From positions 34,898,898-34,962,897 of the forward strand of contig NC_092577.1 of the NCBI RefSeq assembly GCF_037975245.1: 64,000 bases of DNA. The letters run 5' to 3'. Shown here piece by piece: positions 40,401 through 51,800 of this stretch. Within the stretch, counting starts at the first letter, position 1, and each line of letters starts with the position of its first letter. The stretch comes from Apostichopus japonicus. Its lineage: Eukaryota; Echinodermata; Holothuroidea; Aspidochirotida; Stichopodidae. The notes under the pieces were generated by a model. That model saw nothing but the letters and a program-made list of their open reading frames with translations. It had not been told where the DNA came from and searched no databases. The position numbers were made by a program, and so were the translations under genes.

Positions 40401-41103
40401 AATAAGTATGATTCGGTCATTGGTCCATTATTGACACACAGAGGTTAATCTGTTTAAATAACAATTAAGACAGGCAGAACTAGTAGAGTATCTAATCCTA
40501 GTCAATTTAACTGGTAACTGGTAATTAATTGTAAGGAAGTGCATTGTTAAAGTTTTTCAAGCAGAATTTGCAAAGTGTACATGATTCAGCAGGTGGCTGA
40601 TATAACAAATTGTTGGCTTATGCTCACTGATGAATTATCACTAAGGCAAAATGTATTTCACTGAGGGGGCTGCAGCATCCAGGCTGCATAGGATTCCTTT
40701 GTGCTCTGCAGTTTCACAGTAAAGAAGCTGCAGGTCTTTCGCTCGAAATATTCTCTATTGTTTGATAGCCTTGCTGCAGCAGGACTTTGCAGCTGCTGCA
40801 GCTTTCACTTTAAACACAGCACCTGACACATAATGACCATTAAGTATTTACTCAACTGTGGGACCTCATCTGACCTCATGTCCAATATGTCACTGACCTA
40901 CACGGAATAAAGAGACTACTGTACAGTGAGTCAAAGTTGGTGTAAGCAATCATACATTAGGTAGAATGATGATCACCAGTGTTCAAATCTGACCTCTCGC
41001 TTTCAATAAACTATTTTGCCTTTGTTTTTGCTCTTTCAGATGAATTGATACACATTATAAGGTCTTAGAAAAGAGAAAGGTCTTCACCAGCAAAGGGATA
41101 ATT
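37443..41103. repeat. Degraded array unit D
   Basis: At 37442-37463 a 22-base piece of SLC35G exon 2 (the DVIDLV region) is all that remains of the transporter. It is followed at about 37490-37600 by DNA matching 9465-9580. A hAT-like insertion then interrupts, and homology resumes at about 39360 with DNA matching 9890 onward and 31170 onward. Between 37620 and 37860 is a GC-rich stretch with repeated ccgttttc-ggg words that I cannot assign. Confidence 0.7.
37961..39315. mobile_element. Putative non-autonomous hAT-like element
   Basis: Ends are imperfect inverted repeats: CAGGGGCGGGATT on the left and, reading inward from the right, CATGGGTGGGATT. Flanks are aatatagt and tatatagt, an 8-base duplication with one mismatch, as expected of hAT. 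Inside, a word of the form GCGGAGCGCCACCATCGGTT recurs at 38018 and 38041, with diverged copies near 38285 and 38470, within a larger unit of about 190-270 bases. The right end carries C and G runs. No transposase seen. Confidence 0.55.
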
Positions 41104-41676
41104 ATGGATGTTGACGTTGCTTTGAATGAGCTAGGCATGCTCAGTGCTGTCACAGACAGCCGACGAGATTATCAAGGAGAGCTGCAAAACAGAGACAACG
41201 ATGCATCATCCTCCTTTCACGTCGTCTCTGCAAATCCTAAATTTGTTGTTAACATAGGAGCTGTACAGAAAACTTACCCATCCAAGAGAAGGCCACAGAA
41301 GATGAAAGTCTGTGGTACAGTGGATTCACCTGGAATGGCAGTTGCTGCCAAATTGGACGATTCTGCTGCGGAACGAAGAACTTTTAAGGCTTCTAGCAGG
41401 GTGCATCATAGATACTTCTTTAGACCGTATTCTAAGAACAGACGGAAGAAAGGGGTGTGTCTAGTTAAAGATATCCGTAATAGATCTTTGGAGGGGAGCT
41501 TTCAGATCCAGTTGCCTCCACCATCAGAGTCAACACTGACACAGGCCATGGCATCCATGAATATAGAGAAAGAAAAAGAGAAGCAAATGGCCACATCATC
41601 ATCTTCAAGCAGTTTAGCTAACTTACCTCTACCAGATGTGACAGTAAGGAAAGGTTTGCGAGCTCATGCAAGATAA
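41104..41676 (+). CDS. Conserved-looking 190-aa protein of unknown function
   Basis: Single open frame from ATGGATGTTGAC to TAA. The product is hydrophilic and basic, with no signal or membrane segment. Residues about 55-130 are the most structured-looking and rich in Lys/Arg (YPSKRRPQKMKVCGTVDS, HHRYFFRPYSKNRRKK), followed by a Pro and Glu/Lys-rich stretch (PPPSEST, IEKEKEKQ) and a Ser run. A nuclear location is possible from the basic clusters. I do not recognise the family. A pyrimidine-rich acceptor ends at 41039, so the ATG probably sits in a second exon after a 5' UTR exon. AATAAA lies at 42581-42586. A decayed partial copy is at 32579-32811, which supports this being the original gene. 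Confidence 0.65.
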   Translation: MDVDVALNELGMLSAVTDSRRDYQGELQNRDNDASSSFHVVSANPKFVVNIGAVQKTYPSKRRPQKMKVCGTVDSPGMAVAAKLDDSAAERRTFKASSRVHHRYFFRPYSKNRRKKGVCLVKDIRNRSLEGSFQIQLPPPSESTLTQAMASMNIEKEKEKQMATSSSSSSLANLPLPDVTVRKGLRAHAR

Positions 41677-43444
41677 GTCATTGAGTTGTAACCTATTATC
41701 TGGAGTCCCTATAGTATGTTTGATCAAGTCTTTAAATGAGTCATTAAAACAGTCTTTACTAAATTTGGTAAATGTGTTCTGTTAAAGGTTCTTCCATATT
41801 CTACATTTACCAATCATATGCTTCTGTTTAATTAATTATGAATACATAACAGATTAAGCACTTTTAAAGCGAAATTTTGAAACACCTAGTGGAAGGAAAG
41901 GGGTGTAAAAGCATCCCGACAGGGTTTGTTTGTTTTGGGCAGTATGAAGGAGAAGTTGGGGGGGGGGGGTATGGGGGAGGAGAGTGTTGGTTTGGGACAG
42001 TTGGGGGGTTCTTCTTCTTTTCTCCAATATGAGGCTATGTATATAAAGTATTTGTATCTGTGTTATGTTAATGCACCATTGTGGTTAAGTCTTGCTCAGA
42101 ACCTGTCAAACATATCTATGAATGCAGTGGTCGGAGGGGGGGGGGCGCTACCCTTCACCCTAGTTTGATGTTGATGTTGCTCATGATATATATTGAAGAG
42201 TGTGTGGTGTTACATAGATGTTGCTACCTGTACAATACAAAAGACAAGCTTGTATCAGTTGTGGACAATATGAGATTTCTTGAAAAGTGAAAAAAACATT
42301 CCTCACAGGTTGTTGCAAAAGTTTGTCTCATTATTATCTTCTGCCAACACTAGGTGTTATGTTCACAGATAGGGTCAACGGAAGGCGCTATACACAATTA
42401 CAATACTGCGATATTTATAATGATATATCAGTATTTCGTCAGTTGTTATAAAGAGACAAAGAGAACCTGAGGACCAATTAATACATCATTAACTGTTTTA
42501 TTAACCCTTTGTTTTATAATAATTTCAATAAGTTATGACTTTATGAGAACTTTATCAATATGTATATACAGTAAAGAAAAAATAAAGAGTTGAAGAAGAG
42601 ACAAAAAAATCACAGTACTTATCTAATGAAAAATGTTTTCAAATCTGATCCAATAGTTTAATACAAACTGAGGATATGAACCAGATACAATGATTCTCTA
42701 ACAGAAACTTCATTATTTCCCCCCCCCCCCCCCTTTTTAAATTCTAATGTCAAATGATGAAACATGAAAAAAAAGGGGAAAATCAGGGAAAATTACAAAT
42801 AGAATACTTCTCTGAATTCCCACAATTATTTTGATGAAAAAGATTCATTATTACTTAATGCATAATTTACGCTATTCAATCATCTTTTGAAATTACAATC
42901 ATCCATTGATTTTTTCATCATGAGAGGATATTTTCTTTTTGGTTGAAAGAAAACCTTAACTGGAAAACAGAATTCACACAAATTCTCTTGATAAAAAAAT
43001 TAAATTAAATTAATGTCATTTATTCTTAATTTTCAATATCTATCCTTAAGTAATGTCCAAATGTGGAAACACATAACTTTTGTCTGGAAAGAAAATTATA
43101 AGTAGAAAACTGGCTTTTCTTAATCAAATTCTTCAAAGCGATTCAAATATAAAACAGTGTTAAGATGGAGTTGTAAATATTCCCTGGTTAATCTTTCGGA
43201 GAATAAATCATGAAGGATTTTTGGCAAGAATGGTTCAATTTCCAAACCAATTCCAAGAACTATTTCGAAGACATAGAGGCAAAGTTATTCCCTCTTCTAA
43301 TAGACGGTTGTTGTTTAATCCGAAATCAGAAATACATCTATGAGAACTCATTCATACATACACTCATAAAACTCATTTAAGGAGTACTGGCTATTGCTTT
43401 CAGCAAAGAAATGGTTACTACAATCTTCAATCAATTTACTTATG
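41677..43444. other. 3' flank of the 190-aa gene, nothing coding seen
   Basis: AT-rich DNA with G or C runs near 41958-41969, 42137-42146 and 42720-42733, and the AATAAA at 42581-42586 as a candidate polyadenylation signal. No gene found. Confidence 0.5.
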
Positions 43445-44080
43445 ATTATTTATTATTATTTGTTTCAACACATAGTAATACAAGGTGAACAGGACAATAT
43501 AACTGCAAATAAGTAAAATATGTGAAAGGAAGTAAACTAAGGAACCCTTTTGGGCTTAATCGAATAGAGTACTCCTATCAAAGAAAATAGATAACCTTAA
43601 CACCTATAAAAGAACTACCCCCCCCAAAAAAATAGATAACCTAAACATATAAGACCTATAACACTACCCCCCCCCCACCACCACCAACTCCCACCCGTTA
43701 CAACGGATACAATCAATAAAGGCTTTCATAGTAATTTTTCAGATGTCGTCTGAACGAAGCCATGGAAGTATAAGATTTCAAGTTGATCAGAAGATTGTTC
43801 CACAAAGAAATAAAACGATATCAGAGGCTTTGCATGCTCTTTGAATTACGACAAAAAAAGAAGCACGTAAATGACCAGCTTGTCTAGACTAGTATTATAA
43901 TTGTGAAGAGAATGACCAATTGTATAAAAGGTAGCAAAAGAACTTGGAAGCAGATTGTTCATAGCACAGTAAGTAAACGTCAGAACATTTAAAGAAATGA
44001 GATCAGTGAACTTGAGCACGTTTAAGGAGGAGAATAAATGACTGGTATTATCACGTGGAGCTGAAGATGTCAATAAGCCT
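43445..44080 (-). mobile_element. Decayed non-LTR retrotransposon 3' end
   Basis: On the minus strand the translation resembles the C-terminal end of LINE reverse transcriptases: LKFTDLISLNVLTF, NNLLPSSFATFYTIG, HNYNT, then in another frame LWNNLLINLK and FRRHLKNYY. Frames are broken and 5' sequence is missing. The low-coordinate end has a short AATAATAATAA-type tail near 43445-43460. The fold of motifs (HNYNTR-like, then WN-LP) is what I rely on; the clade is not certain. Confidence 0.65.
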
Positions 44081-45751
44081 TAAAGGTCAAAGATAAAATG
44101 AGAAAGTTAATTGAATGCAGTTTGGTAACATAACATGTCCTTAAGTACTGACCATAAACAAACAAAGACTGTGATGTAATATTTTAGGAAACAAGAAACA
44201 TCAACTTGATTAACATTTTGGAATGTCTGTCATTGTTAATAACATGTATGCTGGAGCTGTGTCTGTTCAAAACAAGTGCTTCCACATCCAGTTTTAAAAA
44301 CTGCTCTCAATAATTCATCGCTCAGACATTTTTTCATGTTATTACTAAATATGTTGTAAACAGCAATTCTGGGGAAACTTAGTTTACACACGGCTTGACA
44401 TTTATTTTGCATCTTTGGAAATTAAAACTTGACTAATCTAGTCTAAAAATTCACCCAAAAAAAGTAAATTTATTGAGTAAAAAAATGCAAAGAAAATAAT
44501 TAACGCAAAGAGTCGCTTCATGTAGTACCTAGCATAGAGAAGCTGGAAAATGGCAGAATGTAAAAGTTGTAATACTTTTTGCATTTTCCATCCCTTGGCA
44601 AATTTTCTTGGTACAATTCTCTGTGTGGCCAATTGTCTTTTTGTTAATGTGTCTCTGCCAAGTTTGACACCGTGCCATATATGAATGATGCTGAGAGGTC
44701 TACGTAGTCGACAAATACGACAGTAGATAAATGTTTTGGCTCCACAGTTGCACAAAATGAACACTGCTGTTTTCCAGACAATATCTCTATTGTATGCTAT
44801 CGATTCAGCCTTGCTGCTAGATTGTTGCCTTAAAGCTTAATTAATGGTAAGACCAAAGCAAACACTCTCTCAATAGAAATGACAATGACCAGCAAGGGAT
44901 AAAATTCCCTTCCTATATTTAAACTTGTCCAATCAAGTACATATAATAAATTAAATTTGTTGTGACGTTTTAATAGATAAATTTTGTGCTGGACTAAATG
45001 ATAAAAAATATATAAGCTTATAAGTATATTTCTACATCTTTACAACTTGTAACAGTGTCACCAATACAAAGGATTTATTCACTTTCTGTATATATCTAAC
45101 ACCCAGATCAACGAATGCCTTGCCACCCCACCCCCTCATCGCCACCCCTCGATCATCCCCACCCCACTGTATACTACATAACACCTAGCTTGTCCTCAGC
45201 CAAATGCTCTATACACCCAAACAGAACTTATTTAATATCATGAACATAAATCTCCATTGGCAGTTATTTGAAGTAACATAAATGTACTTCATGGCGAGCA
45301 ATTAACTTCTTTCAAAATGCGTCACGAAAAAAGGCTAGACAAAGATCTGCTACTTGGTATGAGTAGCCAGGTCTGATGAGAGGGCGGGTCAGGAAGGGCT
45401 ACAGCTCCGGGTCCAAGGTCATTTACGGAACACGGGGGCGGGGGGGGGATGAATCAAGTCCAGGTTACCTTTCCACCAGAATAATTCTATGAATTTATGA
45501 AGAGCTTAAATAGAAAAGACACCCAGTGACATTGTCCCCAGTCCCTGATCCCTCAGGTAGCTATAACTTCTTCCTGCCTATACTCCGTCAACACAATTCA
45601 TCGTGACTGTCTGACCACTTGTCCATTCTCTAGTGGCGCCATTTTCCTTTATAAGTCTAATATCTTGACAAAATCGTGGTCCCAAAAAAACAGACCGAGA
45701 CTTGGGGACCATCTGATAGTGGCGATTGATGGCAGTGGCATTGTAACAAGA
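44081..45751. other. Region 3' of the PDZ-PH gene, no gene
   Basis: Probably includes the 3' UTR of the minus-strand PDZ-PH-PH gene; an AATAAA on that strand lies at 45074-45079. A 108-codon minus-strand frame at 44438-44764 has no recognised motif. C-rich tract near 45125-45170 and a G run near 45436-45448. Confidence 0.45.
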
Positions 45752-45857
45752 TCATATCAACATCTCGTGGTCTTTGGTAACTTCGGCTTGACTGAAATCG
45801 TCCTCTTCGTTTGTCTGAATCCAACGTCCAATGGAGGATGCCAGGGATGCCACCCAT
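45752..45857 (-). CDS. PDZ-PH-PH gene, last coding exon
   Basis: Acceptor CTCACAG precedes codon remainder A, completing Arg with the previous exon. It encodes WVASLASSIGRWIQTNEEDD and a short acidic tail, then TGA. The Trp closes the C-terminal helix of the second PH domain. Confidence 0.85.
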
Positions 45858-48800
45858 CTGTGAGGAGAAAGAAAAAAAGCCAAACGTTTGTCTCAAACTT
45901 GCTCTGTATGACATTGATTCCAGATTCTGAGCTTTAAATGACGAGTGACTGGAACTTCATCAGTCTGTATGCTCTTTTCATTGTATGTATGTATTTGTAT
46001 GTTTGTATTTGTATGTATGTATGTACTTTAGATCCTCCTGCAAGCAGGAACTCGTAAAGAAGCCTCATTGGCTTTTCAAAGCCGCAAGCTGAACGAAGTC
46101 AGTCTCTTACATTCATATTTAACGTCCATTATTATGAATTGTCTATTCTCAACAACTCTGTAACTGGACGACATACATTAATCTTGGAGTGACTCGAACC
46201 GGGGACCTTATGATTGAAAGGCAACGGCGTTAACCCCTTAGCTAACACTCTATTGTGTTCTATAGTGTAGTTTTTGGAAACCAAATTCTTGAGCAGCTTG
46301 AATGGCTTGAAGTCTATGCTTCATGCTAGGTGGAAACGCAATCAATCTTTCTGGCTCATCTGGGATTGTTTATTAATATTTTTGAGATGAGATGAGTGAT
46401 TTTATCTGACACGAAACATAAACCCTACTTTAATTTTGAGAGACTAAAAGCTTGAACCAATAACCATAAACAGATGTTGTGATTTTATTGTTTCCAATGC
46501 AACCCCCTTTAACAATAGCACCAATACAAGCAACATGTGTAAGAACTTGACTAAATGAGATCCTCATTTTTATCTCAGCTAAAATATTTGGTAAGTGGGA
46601 GTGAGAGGGAGTAATGGTTTTTTTCAAGAAGTTTCTTGAGTTGATATTGATCAAATTTCATTAGTTTCTGTTCTCATCAAACGATAAAGTAGAACATTGA
46701 AAATACTTTTTTCAAGTTGCATTTTTACATGTTCGAACCACAGAGAGTGGGTGGACATTTGTGGGCAAAGAAATGTTAAAACTTAATGGAAGCATGAGTT
46801 ACTTTAATATCATTCATCTGGTGAAAAAAAAAAACCTGGAAGATTTTCTTAAATGAATTTTTTCCCCCTGTAAAACTTTGGACAACTCTTGGTAAGTTTG
46901 GTGAAATTTGTCCACCCAATGCAAACAGTTGATTTCAAAGCAAGCCAAGCATCTTTACCTTTTTCTCTCAGTTTCATTGTCTGCTATAAAGAAGTAGGTT
47001 CGCAGATCAGAAATGGGTGGCACCAACACAAAACCGTACTTCTTCCCTGCAAGTTCCTTCTCTTGTATCGTGTACCCGTGAAAGTGCGCGATTCCTGCAT
47101 TCATTTGAAATAATATTGAGAGAGAAGTTATGTACTGAAAGCAAAAAATTATGTTAAAAGTGACTTCATGTCACTTCAAATGGTTGCTGAACAGAAGTGA
47201 AATAACATTAAATTTGTGGGACACAAAATTGTCTGTATTACGCTACATGGAAAATCCGTAACGTGGCACTCCAATGATTCTACAAAGAACAAAATGTACG
47301 ACAAGGATGGGAGTTACGCTAATGTAATCCAATAGTTGACCCGCATCTGGGTGACCTTTGACCTCATGTTGACCTCCAGTGACCTGGGTATGGGACCTGA
47401 ACCAGAGAAACATGATGGGGTGAAAGCTCTCACACGCATGCAGACGTGCTGGGTGATGCACTGGTTCAAGGATACACCCGAGCAGTTTGGCCAAACGAAG
47501 AAATGTGTTTTAGACAAAACGGGTTAACGTGTTTGAAACTGTCAGTTTTACTAGAAACTTCTCATCGAAACTAATTACAAACTAACTTTGCACACACTAC
47601 TAGTGATCAACTCATGATCAACTCATCGTACTGAGACACCAGCTTGTTAAGTTTCGTGGACATGACAGCGTCCTCTGTTAGGACCCATGATGCATTGCCA
47701 GCTACTCTGTGTTTTATACATTGACCTACACCAGCAATGGGCAACGTTCGGCCCGCAGGCCACATGCGGCCCGCCAAATTTTTTTGCGGCCTGTGAGATG
47801 TCTCAAGAAAAAAAAAAATCAAACTATTTTACATCATCACAAAAAACGACATAGCTGCTTAGAATTTATCGGCACTAATGATGCTGTCAGGTAGGCCTAT
47901 TATCCCCATTAATCAACTGTACTGTTTTGACATTATGTTTTTGTGAATACAGATTAAGTACACACACCTATTGCTTGAAAGGTTTGAAATCAACAGCGGG
48001 TCATTGGTTAGGTGCGGCCCTGTCAATTTTTCACTCCTTATATCTGGCCCATTCATCCAAAAAGGTTGCCCACCCCTGACCTACACAGATGTTTTCCAGT
48101 AGATAAGCAGTCAGTCGATTGACAGATTTTTTTCGTTTTTCTCTTTGAACACAACACAAATTGCAGTTTTCATATTTCTCTCGCTTCGAAAAATATGTTG
48201 ACATGTTTGTTACATTGGGGGTAAGAAATGGACAGAAAGCTCAATTCTTAGTTACAATTACCTTCAGAATTTCTCAGCCAAAAGGGCACTTTTGAATTAT
48301 GTTTTTCTCAATTTCTTAACGATGAGCACTTTTTGTTTATAAATATACAGAAGTTAAGTTTTCATTCACAAAAATGGGGCACTTTTTGTGGTTTCTCACA
48401 AGACTTTCAGGAGGGGGCACGTTTGCCCGTTTCCCCTGCAAGCAGGCCCGATGTCATGTGCGTTACCAGAAAGACCTCCTTATAAGTGTGGTTGATGCGG
48501 CCCCCCCTTCAGACAATCACAATCGACTCCCTTTTGCTCATCTTATTCACACGTCTACTCACCCAACGCCTGTGGTTGCTTTACATCTTTATAATAGTAC
48601 AGACAGGCATCTTTAAGTACACAGTATCTCTTCTTCCAATTTTTATGAGCGTTGCCCTGTTTGGTCAGGACCCCTCGGCAGTCTGGATTTTTAATGGAGT
48701 AGGCAGGAAGGCCTACATTGTGAGTACTTATATCCAGCCAGACATCAGCGTTGGTCTTCTTCTGGGCAGCTTCTGTTATGGCCTTGGCCCAACTGGAAGA

Positions 48801-51800
48801 AATATATAGAAGCTTATTAAACGTGATGAAGAAATAGTAGTGTGTCAAGTAGAGCAAGTACCATACAGTGATGATGCACCTGCTGATCTTAGCCATACAC
48901 CCCCTCCCCCTCCGCCATCAACAGCCTCCTCTCCCCCTCCCCCCTCCCCAACCTCCCATCAATAACCTTTACTTCACAACCAGCTATTTGAGGGAGACAC
49001 ATAACCCACCATCACCAATAAACTTTGCATTGGAATTTCTTTTTCAGCATGCCCACACCAAGTCTAATATTAAAGATCACCAAGGAAGACCTTCTCTCTC
49101 TCCCTAATCTTTTTGGGACAGAGCTACTGGTGATGGACTCTCATCAAAAGACTGACTGATCCAATGATCTGTGTATTTGACTGTACAGCAGAGTCACTTT
49201 AAAGCCTCATTATGATGCAATATCAATCTAAACGATCTTTGTTTTGGAATGGGCCCAAAAGTTTGTCACTGAAACAAGTATATCGTCATGATTGTATGAT
49301 TATTGACTATACACAAATGCTATGAGAAAAGGAGTATAGGGGTAGGGTACAATATGTTTGTGTAATTCATAATAAAATGCATAATCAGTCCGCTTTAATT
49401 GGTGAACCTTAGCAGTTTAACAGGTCATTTCTCAAACTTTAAAAGTGTTATAGAAATGCAACCTGCACTGATAGAAGTGATTTTTAACATTCTATAACAT
49501 ATCAAAATTGAATTTTGAGCCTCAAATGATCCTTTTACTGTTAAAAAAGAAATAAAAATTAGAAACAAAATTAGAAAGAAAATAGAAACAAAAACGTACC
49601 TGCTCATTTCAGATTCATTTTCTGTGTAGAAGTAATATGTCCGTGCTTTGTATTTGGTGATTTTGAATGAGTGTGATTTGCCTGCATCCCTGGCCCTCAC
49701 GAGGGTGTAGTTGGTCAAGACGACTGCACCTAAAGGATCCACATCCTGAAAATTAAAATATGAAACAAATCTCTATCAATCATAGTACTTCTACACTAAG
49801 TCACTAGTTTGTCTTACATAAACAACACCTTCCATTTTAGCAGAACTCAATTGTTGACAGAGCAGACAAATGATAATGAAGTGAACAACACCCGGTGTCT
49901 AACTGGATACTGCGTACATTGATTCGAAATGGGAAGAAAAATTATTGTAGGCACTTTGAGTGGAAGGATAAGAAGGAAGGGTCACTCTAGACATCATAAA
50001 ACTTACTGGTTTAGATGTTTACAAGTGACGAGCTTACCTGTCTCCTCACAACCTTAGCACCTCATTCTACCGTGTCTAGTATGCCCTGGTAATCTTTTAA
50101 CACTGTGCACCCTCAACGACTGGCTCCTCCTGTCGTTGCCCTTCCTTCTCATTCTACCATCCAAAGTGTCTACACATGCGTTTTCGTAGTGGATAGTAAA
50201 TCTTACGGAATTTTGCCCGGATACCTTGGATTTTTACCTTCTATACATCATTTTGAATTTCAGAGACGTTCTATGTACAGTCTTTTACAGCCTGATAAGT
50301 ATCCTTTCCTTATAAAGGGAGGGAGTTTGGGGGCTGTGTTTGTGTGCGACCCACACCCATGTTTTCGTTTTTGAGTAGCGTACCAGTTCACTCTAGACAT
50401 GGCAGAACAAGAGTGCAAATGTTATGAGGAGATATGTAGGCCAGGAAACGAAGTAAATTTATTAAATCAGGATTTGAACCAGTTATGACCCTAGGAACAC
50501 AAATCCTCTGCTCTACCAACCGCTACATCTTTCATCACCAAAATTTATTTCCTGTCGGGATGGGGGGGGGGAGAGATGTTTGGCCCACAACCACTGGGTT
50601 CCTGGGTGGACACAGTACCTGTCACACTGAATAATCAGCGTGACATGATGATACATATATATTTTTAAATTTATATTCAAGCTGAGTCCACTTTATTTTT
50701 CGTATTCATATTTTTAGGGGTTTTGTCATTTTGTTACTTAAATTTACTTAAACTCACTTTGTTTTCTTTTTAGGAATTTCACTGTAAATCTATATTGTTT
50801 TAAAAAAAATTTCCTTATAGATATATATATTTTTATTTAAATTTTCAAGCTGCGTCCATTTTATTTTTCGTATTCATATTTTAAGGGATTTTGTCATTTT
50901 GTTACTTCTCTCTCTAATGGTGATCTGCCTTAAGGCAGGTCCCTCACCAAACACAAAATCATAAATAACCGCTCTTCTGCATTCCTCTTCATAGTGAAAT
51001 AATTTCTGCCATCTCTGATATCATCCATCAACATTATTCTCTTTCTCCCTCTTGGTCGCTTCCCGTTCATTCTACCTTCAAGCACATCTTTCAGTGGTCC
51101 ATCATGTCTCAAGATGTGCCCAATCCACCTTTTCTTTCTCAGCTTAATAGTTTCTCCCAGCCTGCAGACCTCACCAACCCTCTGTAGAACTTCCTCATTT
51201 GTGACCCTGTCTGACCATTTGTTACTTAAATTTACTTAAAACTCACCTTTTTTCTTTTTAGGAATTTCACTGTAAATCTATATTATTTTTATAATTATTC
51301 CTTCGTTTATATATATATATATTTTTTATATTAATATTTAAGCTGTGTCAATTTTATTTTTCGTATTCATATTTTAAGGGTTTTGTCATTTTGTTGTCAT
51401 TGTAAAGCGCTCTTGAACATGCTTAAGCATGAAAAGAGAGCTATATAAATTTGGTAAAATAAAAAATAAATAAATAAATAATTGGGCATCATGCGGCAGT
51501 TTCCTTCGATACGACCCAGAAAGCAGCGAGAACCTTAGTACAAGGCTAAAGGGTTAAACTACAGTCTTCTTTCTGGTGGCCGAGTCCAACATTCTCCAGA
51601 TTGGAAAAGACGGCCAGATTTCAAACACTTCATCAAATTACAAATCAATTAACAAAGTTGAATGTTAGGAAGTCGAAATCATTCGCCATATGATAATGAG
51701 ATACATGTTTATGTTACAAGGAAAACAGAAGAAAGAAAAATACCATCTCTTAGCTAAAATATGACAGAGATGATCTTTGCGAAGCAAACTTGCACCGAAC

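Noticed and set aside
44438-44764. 108-codon minus-strand frame as a gene
   Set aside because: No domain, splice signals or repeats to support it; hydrophobic tail rich in Phe and Leu is expected from AT-rich DNA.
46186-46250. Functional tRNA gene (also 50467-50530 and 63831-63905)
   Set aside because: Boxes are present but stems are incomplete and bodies and tails of SINEs follow, so they are SINE heads.
47243-47494. 83-codon minus-strand frame between PH exons
   Set aside because: PH2 is completed by exons at 48563-48792 and 46959-47094 in matching phase, leaving no role for this frame.
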